Part shown: in pieces, positions 36,289 to 47,049 of the stretch
Layout: every line of letters begins with the position of its first letter
How positions within the stretch are numbered: the first letter of the stretch is position 1
Origin: Alteromonas portus
GTDB lineage: Bacteria > Pseudomonadota > Gammaproteobacteria > Enterobacterales > Alteromonadaceae
NCBI RefSeq assembly: GCF_005117025.1
Contig: NZ_SWCO01000005.1
Span: forward strand, 186,001-250,000
Reading direction: 5' to 3'
Length of the DNA stretch: 64,000 nt
Notes under the pieces: model-generated
The model's input: the letters and a program-made list of their open reading frames with translations, nothing else
Database searches by the model: none
Told to the model about the DNA's origin: nothing
Translations under genes and position numbers: made by a program

Positions 36289-36348
36289 CCCTCACAATTG
36301 AGAGAATGCATAAGCGCTGCGCATGGTGATTTTGCTAGCAACACTTAT

Positions 36349-36377
36349 TAAAAAGGGCAGAGAAGTAAGCTCTGCCC
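36349..36377 (-). terminator. OYE gene terminator
   Basis: GGGCAGAG and CTCTGCCC form an 8-bp stem with a 7-nt loop; on the minus strand a TTTTTAATAA run follows. It ends the OYE gene and may also act on the convergent AHSA1 gene. Confidence 0.85.
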
Positions 36378-36385
36378 GTACGAGT

Positions 36386-37507
36386 TTAAGTCAGCGATGT
36401 CATGGCGTCTTTTCCGCTTTGTTCTCGGTATGTGTCAAAATCGTTGTAGCCTTCTTCACCGCCTCCGTACCAAGCAGACGGATCGTCAAATGACGTTAGT
36501 GGGTAGTTATGCTTGAAGCGAGTAGGAAGGTCTGGATTTGTGATCCATGGTCTTCCGAACGCAATCATGTCACCATCACCGTCAGATAAACGTTTTTCGG
36601 CTTCTTCTTTAGTGTAGCCACAGTTCCCAATAAGCATTCCGTCGAAGAGGGCCCTAAACTCAGCAAGGGTCATTGCTTCTCCGCGTTCATGAAAACCAAA
36701 AGCCAAGCCATCCATTACGTGCAAATAGCCTAGCTCTAACTTATTGAGTTGCTGGGCTACATAGGTAAAGGTTTCACGAAAATCGTCGGCTCCCATATCG
36801 TTAAACGCGCCGTTAGGCGATAATCTCACGCCTACATGCTCTTTAGCCCAAACGCTCAATACGGCGTCCATCACCTCGGCTAAAAATCGATAGCGGTTAT
36901 CGATACTACCACCATAATTATCGCTCCGCTGATTACTTCGGCTGTCTAAAAATTGGTTAATAAGGTAGCCATTGGCCGCATGAACTTCTATGCCGTCAAA
37001 CCCTGCTGCCTTGGCGTTTATGGCTGCCCTTTTGTAGTCTTCAACAGTACGTTTAATATCGTCATAGGTCATGGCTTGGGGCACTTCATAGGGTTTTTTA
37101 CCCTTTGGAGTATGAATTTCATCCCCTTCAATTTTTATTGCTGATGCCGACAGAGGAAGGTTGCCGTTGTGAAAGTCGCTATGTGATGCACGCCCTGTAT
37201 GCCAAAGCTGTAGAACAATTTTTCCGCCGGCTTCGTGCACACGGTTGACCACCGAGCGCCATCCTTCAACCATCTCGTCAGTGTAAATTCCAGGGGAATC
37301 TACCCAACCAATGCCCTCTTCAGAAATGGCGGTTGCCTCAGTAATTATAAGCCCTGCATCAGCACGCTGAACATAATGATCGCCCATAATTTTATTAGGT
37401 ACGCGATCAGCGCCTGCTCTGCCTCTTGTCATTGGCGCTAACACCATGCGATTTTGCAATGTATTACCGGCCCAACCAAACGAGCTAAAAAGTACTGAGT
37501 CTGTCAT
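36386..37507 (-). CDS. Old Yellow Enzyme family NADH:flavin oxidoreductase
   Basis: About 373 residues, FMN-containing ene-reductase of the NemA/OYE class that reduces activated double bonds and nitro compounds. Motifs: LAPMTRGRA, ITEATAISEEGIGW, LWHTGRASH, the catalytic HAANGYLINQFLDS stretch, and the FMN-phosphate-binding DGMLIGNCGYT. GGGGA lies 5 bp before the ATG at 37507; the frame starts at 37519. An AAACG/CGTTT inverted repeat 94 bp upstream could be a repressor site (NemR-like control is known for such genes). Confidence 0.92.
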   Translation of the reverse strand: MTDSVLFSSFGWAGNTLQNRMVLAPMTRGRAGADRVPNKIMGDHYVQRADAGLIITEATAISEEGIGWVDSPGIYTDEMVEGWRSVVNRVHEAGGKIVLQLWHTGRASHSDFHNGNLPLSASAIKIEGDEIHTPKGKKPYEVPQAMTYDDIKRTVEDYKRAAINAKAAGFDGIEVHAANGYLINQFLDSRSNQRSDNYGGSIDNRYRFLAEVMDAVLSVWAKEHVGVRLSPNGAFNDMGADDFRETFTYVAQQLNKLELGYLHVMDGLAFGFHERGEAMTLAEFRALFDGMLIGNCGYTKEEAEKRLSDGDGDMIAFGRPWITNPDLPTRFKHNYPLTSFDDPSAWYGGGEEGYNDFDTYREQSGKDAMTSLT

Positions 37508-37600
37508 TTCAATCCCCATATAAATTACCTAAAAACCTAGCTTAAACTACCTTTAAACGCGTTGAGAGCTAGGTGCTTCGAGAGCTAGTAGATACTGACT

Positions 37601-37612
37601 AAACGTTCGTTT
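37601..37612. promoter_or_regulatory. AAACG-TT-CGTTT inverted repeat upstream of the OYE gene
   Basis: A perfect 5-bp inverted repeat with a 2-bp centre, about 94 bp upstream of the OYE start. Length and position fit a TetR-type operator, but no regulator gene is adjacent. Confidence 0.35.
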
Positions 37613-37671
37613 GGATTTATTTGATAGGGGCGTTGCAAAGCTGAGATGTAAAAACACTGCTTTGCGAATGC

Positions 37672-40600
37672 TCAACTAAGTTCGGATTGGAGTGAACACG
37701 TGTGAACGAGTGCGGTATCGAAGTCAAAAGATTGGAGCGCTTTTGAGATAGCATCGAGCTGAATTTTTACGTTTTTCATGCTTTCGAAATCTACATTGCC
37801 AACCGATGAAATAAGTTCTTCGACCACATAAACTGCCTCGGTGTCATAGTCATTAAGATAAGATTTTAATTCTTCGAGTTTGCTTGTAATAGCACTAGAT
37901 ATAAGAGGATCGTTGTTCTTTTTGTTATTTGGCTCAGGCAAAGGTGATAAGCTTGAAAGGCTCTGCAATACAATATTCAATTCATCCAAGGTTTTAGTGA
38001 GTGCTTCATGAACCGCTTTTTTACCCAAGCAGGCCTGCTCAAGTTCGTGAGAGCTTGAATATAGTGCTTTAGCCCCGATGGTACCCGCTAAGCTTTTTAA
38101 TGTATGGGCTTCTCGTGTCATTAATTCTGCGTCGTTAGCACCCATTGCTGTGTCAAAAGATGAGTGAAAGTCTTTGTATCTTTCATAGAATTTAGAAAGC
38201 TGTTTCCTATACAGTTTACTATTGTTGTTGGTAGCTCTTAGCCCGAACGAAATATCTATTCCCTGTAAAGCAGGTATGTTGTTGTCAGACTTTACCTCTT
38301 GTTTTTCGATATCTAGTGCCAGCGCCTTTTTATTCTTTATAATACCAAGAATAGTTTTATACATAAGGGGGACATCGATTGGCTTAGCGATGTGAGCGTT
38401 CATGCCAGAAGCATAAACTTTTTCAATGTCTCCTTTCATAATATTGGCCGTCATCGCAATAATGGGGAGTGCTTCACTATCATAATGGGCGCGAATTTTT
38501 GAGGTTGCAGTGTATCCGTCCATTATGGGCATCTGGCAATCCATAAGCACGCCATCGAAGTTCTGCTCAAGAACAAGTTCGTAGGCTTGCTTACCATTAT
38601 TCGCAGTAACGACATGAGCACCTGCGCTTTCCAGTAATTCCAACGCCAGTTCTTGGTTCATATCATTGTCTTCAACAAGTAAAAGGTTTAGACCTGTTAG
38701 TTGTGCGCTTTCTTGAACTCTTAATTCAGATGGCGTGGAAGGTAACCGTTTAACGCATTTAGTATTAGTTACCCCAGTGATAGTGTTTAATAGCGTGGAA
38801 GGAGTAACGGGCTTAGTTAATGCGTCTGCTAAATCAAGTTGCTGTGTAATTTCTTGCACGTCGTCTAAGCTATGTGCGGTTACTAACACTATTTTTGGTT
38901 TGTGCGTAATGGTGCCGCTTTCTCTGATCGCATTTATAGTTTCGATACCGTCCATACCCGGCATTTTCCAATCCATCAAAACCAGATCAAACTTAGCGTC
39001 TAGGGTTTGCTTTTCAAGCCTTTTAAGTGCATCAATACCGCTCTCAACCAGTTCGTGCTTTATACCGAAGTTTGTTAACTGGTTGCGAAGTACATGTCTT
39101 GCTGTCTCACTATCATCAACCACAAGCACGCTGATCCCTTCGATGTTAGTCTCATCATGTGGAAGGGACACGTTATTGCAAGAGGCGTCTAGCTTCACGG
39201 TAAAGAAAAAGCTACTGCCTTTTTGGTACTCGCTTTCAACCCATATTTTGCCGCTCATGAGTTCTACTAAATCTTTTGAAATGGCAAGCCCTAAGCCTGT
39301 GCCGCCATATTTTCGTGTGATAGAAGAGTCTGCCTGGCTAAATGAGGAAAAGAGTTGCTCTTGCTGGTCAGCCGTCATTCCAATGCCGTTATCAGATACA
39401 CTAAATAGCAATTTAATTGTGGAATCAGTTTCCTCTTCAACAGAAACTTTAAATATAACTTCGCCTTCATTATCAGTGAACTTTACCGCATTGTTTCCAA
39501 GATTTAGCAATATTTGCTGTAGTCTCAATGGATCGCCAACCACTTGAGAGGGTACGAGCGACTCCATATCGATATACAACTCTACGTCTTTCTCCATTGC
39601 TCGAATTGCTAGCGCATTGGTAACGTTGTTGAATACATCGTCAAGATTGAAATCAACGTTTTCTAGGCTCAGTTTTCCTGCCTCAATTTTCGAAAAATCT
39701 AAAATGTCGTTGATGATACCCAACAAAGACTCAGCGCTTTTATTCACCTTCTCTATGTAATTCCGCTGCTTAGGTGAAAGCTCTGTAAGCAGTGCTAGAT
39801 AGCTCATACCAATAATTGCATTCATTGGTGTTCTAATCTCATGAGACATATTCGAAAGGAAATCTGATTTGGCTTGTGTAGCACTCTCTGCTTTATCCTT
39901 CGCTATCTCTAGTTCTTCAAACGTTAGGCTATTAGATATAGCCACTGACGCAAGGCTAGAAACAATACGTAGAATTTGGAGTTGCGCTTTGCCAAACGCA
40001 TTAACTTTGTCCGATTGAACAGTTAGCACACCGAGTAAATTGTTACCCGACATGAGAGGTTGGCATATGACAGAATTGGTAAATTCTCCGTTCATATTTT
40101 TATTTGCTGGCATTGCTGCGGTAGACCAGTCGCTTTTGTCTAAAGCAACAAATTCTTTGTTTTGAGCAATTGTCCACTCTAAAGCGCAACCTACATTCGA
40201 AAGGGGTAATACGTAGTTTTCTTTTCTCGTTTCCTTCACTACAGACAAAATGATCTTTACCGATTGAGTTTGCTTATCGTAGAGACCTATCGCGAACGTT
40301 TCGGCATTAAATGCAATCTTTAACTGTCGATAGAGCAAATTAGCAATACTCTTCATTTCGCCTGTTGCCGCAATATCTTTACCTATATCACTCAGTACAA
40401 AAATATCGTGTGTTTTCTGTTCTATTTGAGCAGAAAGGTATTTTTCGGTAGCGTGATGGCGCTTCACTCTATTATTGTAAAAAATAAAAGCGAGCAAGAT
40501 GCACAGCAAAGGCCCAAGCGTTTTGAACCATATTGTTTCGTACCAAGAGGGAAGTATTTCAAAATCCAAAGTCTGCGGCTGGTTATTCCAGATACCGTGA

Positions 40601-42897
40601 TTGTTGCTGCCAATCACTTCAAACCGGTAACTTCCCGGCGACATTTTTGCAAATGAAATGAAATTCTTGTCGGTAATGTCGCCCCATTTTTCACTATAAC
40701 CAACCAGCCGTGTTCGATATCTGTTATCTTCATTAGCGTAGAAATCTAAAGACGAAAAAGTAAAGGATATCTGTTTATAATCTTGATGAATTGACAGACG
40801 TTTTGGAATGGGAAAAATATCTTGCCCATCAATATCCACTCCTGTTATTGCAACAGGCGGAACAATATCATTCACCTCTACTTCAGCCGGGTCGAAACCC
40901 GTCAACCCATCAATGCTTCCGAAAAAAATGTAGCCGCTTGGCGTAGTTAGCGCCGAGCGAGGAAGAAAACTATTACTGTGAAGTCCGTCATTAGTGGTGA
41001 AATATTGGAAAGAGCCTGTCTCAGGGTTTAAATGATAGATCCCCTTTGATGTGGCAAGCCAGAGCATGCCTTTCTTATCTTCAATGATAGACACCACTGA
41101 AAAACCTATTCCGTCTATATTGATTCGATAGGGTGTAAAACTGTTGCTAGACGTAGAGAATTTGGATACACCTCTGTTGGTGGCAAACCAAATTGTGCTT
41201 GGGTCTGATTGAAACGCATCATTTATATGATTGCTAAGTAAAGAGGTGTTTGTATTTTCCGTTGTGTAGTGAGATATATTTTTCGTCTGATAAGCAATTT
41301 TGAAAAGGCCATCGCCATGTGTTCCTACCCATACGTTGCCTTCGCTATCAATAAATGAGAACTCAATATCAACATCCGATAGAAACGTCTGAACTTGATT
41401 AGTGCTTGGCTCCCAGCGAGTGACGTGATTATTTCCTGCGAGATTGAGCCAAAACCAACCGTCTTTATCAATACTTAGCCATTCAATAGTCGCATTATTG
41501 TTTTGTGCCCAATCAAGCTCTTGTTGTTCAACGGTCCCATTAGAGTCACTAATTTTATATAACCCAAAATCAGTTGCTAGGTATACAACACCCTCTCTGC
41601 TGGTTTGTATACTGTTCACTCTTAACCTATTTAACCTTGATAGGCTCTCTTGGCTCATGTGAGGTACAAACTTTTCGTTACCGTCAAAATGTACGAGGCT
41701 GCGCCCTGTACCCAGCCATATACCTCCATTTTCTGCAGGTGACATTGAAATCACTTGTGAAAAGAGTCCCGCTAGAGGTTGGTCGCTCAATATGTCTGTC
41801 CAACCTCTGAAAGCATGGGGGCGAAAATATACTTTCTTTACTCCTGAATAGCGGGTGGCGGCCCACATGATATCGGTTTTATCTACATAGACTTGTCTTA
41901 CATCTCGGTTTTCCATTAACGCCCAGCGCCCATTATCAGCAGGCACAAAGCGCATTTGTGATAGGCTATATTTGTAGACTCCAGCAAAGGTAGCCAGTAA
42001 TAAAAAGTCTTGGTGTTTTGATATTTGAGTAATACTTGGAATCGTACCCTCGGGAAATGGAATAATTTCGTAACGGCTACTACTAGTGTCGAAATACCCG
42101 AAGCTCGTTCGGGTTGCCAACCAAATTCGGTTATTTTTATCGACAAAAACTGAACGGACCTCCAGGTGATCTAATCCGTTTTGATTAGATGCTTCAAGAG
42201 TAAACTCGCTGGAATTTAACGCCTTTTTATATAGGCCGTTAGACGTACCTATCCAAATTTCACCTCTACTATCCTCGGCAATACTCCAAACTCTATTTTC
42301 TCCCGCCTTATCAATATTTTTGTCTATATCTGAAAAACGAATGAACTGCTGAGTATCGCGATCAAACTTGTTTAAACCAGCGCCGTTGGTACCTACCCAT
42401 AGGTCACCGTTTCGAGATTCAAAAAGGGATTGGACTTTATTTGCTCCAAGGCTATTGGAGTTATCAGCGTCATGTTTATAGTGAATAAATTGCTGCGTTT
42501 CTTTATCAAGTAAATTAAGCCCTCCTCCCCAGGTTCCTACCCATAATCTGTTAGCACTATCCACTAACATAGTGCTAATACTGTTATTAGAAATCGAACC
42601 TTCATCTAGAGGGTCATGCCTGAAAGAAACAAACTTATAGCCGTCGAAACGTTTGACACCGTCAGCAGTTCCAAACCACATAAATCCGTTTGCATCTTTT
42701 TGTACGCTATATATCTGAGGGCTTAACAAACCATCACTTAGCGAAAGTGTTTCTATCCTTTCTGAAGCTAAAGCGGCTTGGAAAGTAAGTGATAGATAAC
42801 AAAGAAAACTAATGCTCAGTAAGACCGCATTTATACAAAGGGATCTTTCTCTACAACGGTTAGTCAAAACTTTCGTCTCGAAAACGTTTTTGAACAC
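37672..42897 (-). CDS. Giant two-component propeller hybrid kinase (propeller-GAF-HisKA-REC-REC-Hpt)
   Basis: A 1741-residue membrane kinase. After a signal peptide (core [16 protein letters not shown]) come two-component regulator propeller repeats (about 45-720; repeated W.GT.GGL/GLN patterns such as [22 protein letters not shown]), a Y_Y_Y domain (about 735-790), one membrane helix ([14 protein letters not shown]), a GAF domain (about 840-1000), HisKA with [11 protein letters not shown] (His1019), a HATPase, receiver 1 (Asp1309 in [11 protein letters not shown]), receiver 2 (Asp1453 in [11 protein letters not shown]) and a C-terminal Hpt (His1598 in [10 protein letters not shown]). The start is a GTG at 42897 or a TTG at 42867; either overlaps the upstream REC-HD-GYP gene. 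Such propellers usually sense extracellular glycans or their breakdown products. Confidence 0.93.
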   Translation of the reverse strand: MFKNVFETKVLTNRCRERSLCINAVLLSISFLCYLSLTFQAALASERIETLSLSDGLLSPQIYSVQKDANGFMWFGTADGVKRFDGYKFVSFRHDPLDEGSISNNSISTMLVDSANRLWVGTWGGGLNLLDKETQQFIHYKHDADNSNSLGANKVQSLFESRNGDLWVGTNGAGLNKFDRDTQQFIRFSDIDKNIDKAGENRVWSIAEDSRGEIWIGTSNGLYKKALNSSEFTLEASNQNGLDHLEVRSVFVDKNNRIWLATRTSFGYFDTSSSRYEIIPFPEGTIPSITQISKHQDFLLLATFAGVYKYSLSQMRFVPADNGRWALMENRDVRQVYVDKTDIMWAATRYSGVKKVYFRPHAFRGWTDILSDQPLAGLFSQVISMSPAENGGIWLGTGRSLVHFDGNEKFVPHMSQESLSRLNRLRVNSIQTSREGVVYLATDFGLYKISDSNGTVEQQELDWAQNNNATIEWLSIDKDGWFWLNLAGNNHVTRWEPSTNQVQTFLSDVDIEFSFIDSEGNVWVGTHGDGLFKIAYQTKNISHYTTENTNTSLLSNHINDAFQSDPSTIWFATNRGVSKFSTSSNSFTPYRINIDGIGFSVVSIIEDKKGMLWLATSKGIYHLNPETGSFQYFTTNDGLHSNSFLPRSALTTPSGYIFFGSIDGLTGFDPAEVEVNDIVPPVAITGVDIDGQDIFPIPKRLSIHQDYKQISFTFSSLDFYANEDNRYRTRLVGYSEKWGDITDKNFISFAKMSPGSYRFEVIGSNNHGIWNNQPQTLDFEILPSWYETIWFKTLGPLLCILLAFIFYNNRVKRHHATEKYLSAQIEQKTHDIFVLSDIGKDIAATGEMKSIANLLYRQLKIAFNAETFAIGLYDKQTQSVKIILSVVKETRKENYVLPLSNVGCALEWTIAQNKEFVALDKSDWSTAAMPANKNMNGEFTNSVICQPLMSGNNLLGVLTVQSDKVNAFGKAQLQILRIVSSLASVAISNSLTFEELEIAKDKAESATQAKSDFLSNMSHEIRTPMNAIIGMSYLALLTELSPKQRNYIEKVNKSAESLLGIINDILDFSKIEAGKLSLENVDFNLDDVFNNVTNALAIRAMEKDVELYIDMESLVPSQVVGDPLRLQQILLNLGNNAVKFTDNEGEVIFKVSVEEETDSTIKLLFSVSDNGIGMTADQQEQLFSSFSQADSSITRKYGGTGLGLAISKDLVELMSGKIWVESEYQKGSSFFFTVKLDASCNNVSLPHDETNIEGISVLVVDDSETARHVLRNQLTNFGIKHELVESGIDALKRLEKQTLDAKFDLVLMDWKMPGMDGIETINAIRESGTITHKPKIVLVTAHSLDDVQEITQQLDLADALTKPVTPSTLLNTITGVTNTKCVKRLPSTPSELRVQESAQLTGLNLLLVEDNDMNQELALELLESAGAHVVTANNGKQAYELVLEQNFDGVLMDCQMPIMDGYTATSKIRAHYDSEALPIIAMTANIMKGDIEKVYASGMNAHIAKPIDVPLMYKTILGIIKNKKALALDIEKQEVKSDNNIPALQGIDISFGLRATNNNSKLYRKQLSKFYERYKDFHSSFDTAMGANDAELMTREAHTLKSLAGTIGAKALYSSSHELEQACLGKKAVHEALTKTLDELNIVLQSLSSLSPLPEPNNKKNNDPLISSAITSKLEELKSYLNDYDTEAVYVVEELISSVGNVDFESMKNVKIQLDAISKALQSFDFDTALVHTCSLQSELS

Positions 42898-43897
42898 TTC
42901 TTACTTCATCAAGGCATGACAGAAAAAGTGGCACCAGATCAGGATCGAAATGTTTACCTGCTTCGGATTTTATGAGGTCAATGGCCCTTTCTTCGCTCCA
43001 CGCTTTTTTATAAGGACGTTCACTTGTAAGCGCATCAAAAACGTCAGCTATTGACACTATTCGGGCTGATAGAGGAATGTCTTTACCTGCAAGACCGTTA
43101 GGATAGCCTGTACCATCCCATTTTTCATGGTGACAAACTGCAATTTCTCTTGCCATATTTAACAATGGCTCATCGCTATCACCAATTATTTCGCCACCGT
43201 AGGCGGCATGATTTTTCATGACTTCCCACTCTTCATTGTCAAGCTTACCTGGCTTCAACAAAATAGCATCAGGAATACCGATTTTTCCAATGTCATGCAT
43301 GGGCGCGGCGTTGTGTAAAAGGTCAACCCATTCTTCGGACATGCCTAAACGCTCTGCCATAAACTTACAAAAATAGCTCATTCGGATAACGTGCATACCC
43401 GTTTCATTATCTTTATATTCAGCTGCTTTACCCAATCTATGGATAACTTCTAATCGGGTTTTATGCAGATCTTGTGTACGCTGGGCTACGAGTCTTTCTA
43501 GGTGTCGGGACTGATCATAGAGTGCCAAGTGCGACTTTATTCTGGCAGAAACAATGGGAGGGCTAATAGGTTTAGTAATGTAGTCAACAGCACCAAAATC
43601 GAACCCTTTCTGTTCATCAATTACTTCGGATTTAGCGGTTACAAAGATGACTGGTATTGATGCAGTGGACACATCTAATTTTAATTGGCGACATACTTCA
43701 TACCCATCCATTTTAGGCATCATTACGTCAAGTAATATGATATCAGGCTTGTTATCACTGCGTGCTATTTTAAGCGCCAACTCCCCATTTAGGGCGGCTT
43801 TTACCTTGTACTCGTTGCGTAAAACAGCTGACAGTAATTCAATATTTTCCGGTATGTCATCTACGACTAAAACGGTCCGTTTTTCGGTATCAAGCAA
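42860..43897 (-). CDS. Response regulator with HD-GYP c-di-GMP phosphodiesterase domain
   Basis: A 345-residue RpfG-type regulator. Receiver: acidic VVDDIPEN, phosphoacceptor Asp57 in [11 protein letters not shown], Lys in [11 protein letters not shown] coiled linker follows, then a complete HD-GYP domain: [19 protein letters not shown] and [13 protein letters not shown], then [12 protein letters not shown]. All catalytic motifs are intact, so it should hydrolyse cyclic di-GMP. The start is a TTG with AGGAG 8 bp upstream. It overlaps the giant hybrid kinase downstream by 38 bp, implying coupled translation; that kinase, ending in an Hpt, is its likely phosphodonor. Confidence 0.93.
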   Translation of the reverse strand: MLDTEKRTVLVVDDIPENIELLSAVLRNEYKVKAALNGELALKIARSDNKPDIILLDVMMPKMDGYEVCRQLKLDVSTASIPVIFVTAKSEVIDEQKGFDFGAVDYITKPISPPIVSARIKSHLALYDQSRHLERLVAQRTQDLHKTRLEVIHRLGKAAEYKDNETGMHVIRMSYFCKFMAERLGMSEEWVDLLHNAAPMHDIGKIGIPDAILLKPGKLDNEEWEVMKNHAAYGGEIIGDSDEPLLNMAREIAVCHHEKWDGTGYPNGLAGKDIPLSARIVSIADVFDALTSERPYKKAWSEERAIDLIKSEAGKHFDPDLVPLFLSCLDEVRSVQKRFRDESFD

Positions 43898-44241
43898 CGA
43901 TAACTCTCCTTAGTTAAAGTTTATTACATGTATATACTTTAATGCTGTGTGCCAAAAGAATGGGTTGAGCATTTTTAATTAAGCAGTGATTACTTATTAT
44001 CCAACATTATGAACGCAGTGGAAAGCGCTTTCTTGGCGGCCGCTTATTATATCTCGCCATAATAAATATAGATGATAATGCTAAGATGTGAGAATGACGT
44101 TTTTGTGAATACGCTAAACAGACGCTTTTGGTAATCATATTGTGATATCGGGGAAAAAAGCTCACTAAAAGGCAAATAAAGTGCTCTGATACGTACTTCT
44201 GAAAAGTACTAAATAGGTACATGTCTATAATCATGGAGCGA
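43898..44241. other. 344-bp intergenic gap, promoter region
   Basis: The gap between the REC-HD-GYP start and anmK's 3' end is AT-rich. On the minus strand a TATAAT (44046-44051) could be a -10 element without a good -35, and GTACTT-CTGA-AAAGTAC forms a small hairpin near 44200. A possible 75-codon frame inside it lacks a ribosome site and is not called. Nothing else is recognised. Confidence 0.4.
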
Positions 44242-45444
44242 TTATATCTGTTTAAAGCGTGCCCCTAAGACTGCTGCTTTAGAAGCTCCCGTGACCGCGG
44301 GCACATTTCCCGGAATGTTATTTTCATATGCGTGCGCAAACCAGGCGAAAGCTGCGCCTTCAACGTGCTGTGGATGGATGCCCAGAGCATGGCTGTCTGT
44401 TACGACATAATCGCTTAATGCACTGCTTAGATAACGCATTAATACCTTGTTGAATGCACCGCCGCCGCACACTACCACTTCGCTTTTTAAGCCTTCTTTA
44501 TTCGTTTTGGGTAAATGCTTTACAATTTCCTGAGCGATAGTGCTACCTGTTAGCGAAAGTAAGGTTGCTTGTACGTCTTCAGGCGCTAAATTATTATTCT
44601 TTTCTTCACTTTGTAGCTCTGCGCTAGAAGGGAAGTAATCGGCAAGGGCATTGCTCAACCAATTGATGTTGAAATACTCTCTGCCAGTACTTTTGGGGGC
44701 TGGCAATGCAAAGTAGTCATCCAATAAAAGCCTTTCTAATAGTCCAGAATGAGATTGCCCAGTCGCGGCCCAGATACCATCCTTATCGAAGCTTTTATTT
44801 AAATGAAGGCTTATCCACTGATCCATTAAGGTGTTACCTGGTCCGGTATCAAATCCTTTCGGCGATGAAGTTTCGCGCTTCGGTGCAAGTAATGAAATGT
44901 TTGCAATACCGCCAATATTTACGAGTGCGCGATATTTATCGTCGCTGGCAAATACCGCATTGTGAAAAGCGGGCACCAAGGGAGCACCTTGCCCACCTAA
45001 GGCTATATCTTTACGCCTAAAGTCGGCGATAACATCAATACCGGTAAGTACTGCGATGGTATTCGGATCGCCTATCTGACAGGTAAATCCGCGTATGGAA
45101 GATTTTGCAAAATGTGCTGACAGTACATCAGAGTTCGGATGATGGCGTACGGTTTGGCCGTGCGAACCAATAGCTGTGATATCTGAGGCGCTTAACTCGT
45201 TTTGTTCGAGCAGCTCAAGTGTTACCTTCGCGAAGGTTTCAGCTACCAGTCGGTCAGCGATAGCTAAGCTGTTAAGCTCGTCGGGGCCTTCAATACAGAG
45301 TGCGTTGAGGGCACTGAGCAGTTCTGAAGAATAGGGAAGAGAATGGGCGGCCAAAGTGGTACAAGAGTTTAGTGAGATGTCGCATAAGACGGCGTCTACG
45401 CCGTCCATGCTAGTACCAGACATCAGGCCAATATATTTAGCCAT
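44242..45444 (-). CDS. anmK: Anhydro-N-acetylmuramic acid kinase
   Basis: A 400-residue ATP-dependent kinase that opens and phosphorylates anhMurNAc during recycling of the cell wall. The N-terminal phosphate-binding motif is GLMSGTSMDGVDAVL, followed by SHGQTVRHHP, NIGGIANISLL and the GPGNTLMDQW segment, as in the family; Asp in DFRRKDIALGGQGAPL is the catalytic region. It follows the M23 peptidase gene by 7 bp, so a muralytic enzyme and a wall-recycling kinase share a transcript. Confidence 0.96.
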   Translation of the reverse strand: MAKYIGLMSGTSMDGVDAVLCDISLNSCTTLAAHSLPYSSELLSALNALCIEGPDELNSLAIADRLVAETFAKVTLELLEQNELSASDITAIGSHGQTVRHHPNSDVLSAHFAKSSIRGFTCQIGDPNTIAVLTGIDVIADFRRKDIALGGQGAPLVPAFHNAVFASDDKYRALVNIGGIANISLLAPKRETSSPKGFDTGPGNTLMDQWISLHLNKSFDKDGIWAATGQSHSGLLERLLLDDYFALPAPKSTGREYFNINWLSNALADYFPSSAELQSEEKNNNLAPEDVQATLLSLTGSTIAQEIVKHLPKTNKEGLKSEVVVCGGGAFNKVLMRYLSSALSDYVVTDSHALGIHPQHVEGAAFAWFAHAYENNIPGNVPAVTGASKAAVLGARFKQI

Positions 45445-45451
45445 GCAGTCG

Positions 45452-46777
45452 CTATTTCATTGCAAGCATAATGCGCTTGTTATTATCTAGCTGCTCTTGG
45501 CGTATTGCTGCTATTTCCATAAACCTTTCTTTCTCTTCCTTAGCTATGGGCAGGGCCTTTGGTAACTCTACCGTACGAGGGTTTCGGTGAACACCATCCA
45601 CTAAGAACTCATAGTGAAGATGGGCGCCAGTAACCATACCTGAACTACCTAAATAGCCCACGGTTTGGCCTTGCTTAACCGTATCTCCTACCTTCACAGC
45701 ACGCTTTTTAAAATGAAGATACTTGGTCGTATATTTCTCGCCATGCTGAATGAATACATGGTGACCGTTGTATTTATCGTATCCAGCTTTAATTACTTTA
45801 CCGTCACCCGCAGCCATAATTGGCGTACCAACTGCTGCAACATAATCTGTACCGCGGTGCGCTTTCCAACGCTTTTGCACAGGATGAAAGCGAGCTTTTG
45901 TAAAGTTAGAACTTACATATCTAAAGTTCACTGGCGCACGCAGGAAGCTCTTACGCATGCTGCGGCCTTCAGGCGTGTAGTAAGTGCCATCTTCGTGAAG
46001 AATAGCGCTAAAATGCTCGCCTTGGTTGGTGAATTCCGCTGCAACAATATCGCCGTAACCAACAAATTCACCGTCGATGTATTGCTCTTCGAATACCACG
46101 TTGAAGGTATCGCCAGAGCGGATCTCGATGGCGAAATCGATATCCCAGCCGAAAATACCCGCCAAATTCATTATTTGGTTGCTGGTTAAGCCTGCATCGC
46201 TGGCTGCGTTCCAAAAGCTTGAATGTATTTCACCTTGCGCGAAGTTGTAGCGAATGTCTACATCGCGCTTTTCTAGTTCAGCGACAAGGCTACTGTTTTC
46301 ATCAGTTGAATCCGGACGCACGAACAGGGTTTCCGTTGAAGATAATTTATACTTCAACTCACCGAAACTTCCGTCTTTTTTAGCCTTAAAAGATAATTCA
46401 TCGCCAGGAAGTAGGGTAACTAATGTTTTAGTTAATTCACCCGCCTGGGTAACATTATAAACGTCTCGTGACGTGAAGCCTGCGCGCTTAAATAGTTTTG
46501 CAAGGGTATCGCCGCTTCGTACTCGATATGTTTGCCATGTAGATTCTTCTTCATTCGAAAATACATCAGTCGATGGCGTAATATTAAGTTCTACAGGATA
46601 GCGAACACCTGCATCTAAAATATGTGCGTCTTGATGACGACTCGCTTCTACTGTTTCACTTGGAAAAAGAATAAGCCCGCCCAGAAATAAGCTAGCTACA
46701 GCTAACCCAGTTCTGTGCTGTTTCGGTAATTTTTTATATAAATTGAGCGCTTTTGAAGCGTCTAATTTCTTTCTCAT
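45452..46777 (-). CDS. M23 family peptidoglycan endopeptidase (MepM/YebA-like)
   Basis: About 441 residues. An N-terminal membrane anchor or signal (TGLAVASLFLGGLILF), an OapA/LysM-like region (YRVRSGDTLAKLFKRAGF, about 80-130) and a C-terminal M23 metallopeptidase domain with zinc ligands in HRGTDYVAAVGTPI and HLHYEF, plus GSSGMVTGAHLH. It should cleave peptide cross-links in the wall. The ATG at 46777 (AGGTGG about 10 bp upstream) is preferred over a GTG four codons up. The order tyrS / M23 peptidase / anmK is conserved in many gammaproteobacteria, with tyrS divergent as here. Confidence 0.92.
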   Translation of the reverse strand: MRKKLDASKALNLYKKLPKQHRTGLAVASLFLGGLILFPSETVEASRHQDAHILDAGVRYPVELNITPSTDVFSNEEESTWQTYRVRSGDTLAKLFKRAGFTSRDVYNVTQAGELTKTLVTLLPGDELSFKAKKDGSFGELKYKLSSTETLFVRPDSTDENSSLVAELEKRDVDIRYNFAQGEIHSSFWNAASDAGLTSNQIMNLAGIFGWDIDFAIEIRSGDTFNVVFEEQYIDGEFVGYGDIVAAEFTNQGEHFSAILHEDGTYYTPEGRSMRKSFLRAPVNFRYVSSNFTKARFHPVQKRWKAHRGTDYVAAVGTPIMAAGDGKVIKAGYDKYNGHHVFIQHGEKYTTKYLHFKKRAVKVGDTVKQGQTVGYLGSSGMVTGAHLHYEFLVDGVHRNPRTVELPKALPIAKEEKERFMEIAAIRQEQLDNNKRIMLAMK

Positions 46778-47049
46778 ACTACTGCCCACCTGAGAAATGT
46801 TATGTGCACATCACTATTTCACATACGTTGCTCAAAAATGCAACTTTTCTCATTATATTGTTAGCGCAAATTGTTATACCCAATAGCTCTTAAACTTGCT
46901 TTTAAATTGCGCACTAAAAGCCGTTGGGTTTAACAACATGACTGTTTGTAATCCGTTTTTTGACGCGCAAACCTTTTAATGGTTCCGTTGTACGCGTAAA
47001 ATGCCCGCCAATATTGAATATACAGTTTTTTTAAGAGTGTGACGTACAA

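Noticed and set aside
38735-39547. A 270-codon plus-strand frame
   Set aside because: It is antisense to the receiver, HATPase and HisKA domains of the giant kinase, whose motifs are clear; no ribosome site or known domain on the plus strand.
44007-44234. A 75-codon minus-strand frame in the gap before anmK
   Set aside because: No ribosome site, no family likeness, low-complexity composition; more likely promoter DNA.
45665-46189. A 174-codon plus-strand frame
   Set aside because: It is the antisense shadow of the M23 peptidase gene, with no recognisable domain.
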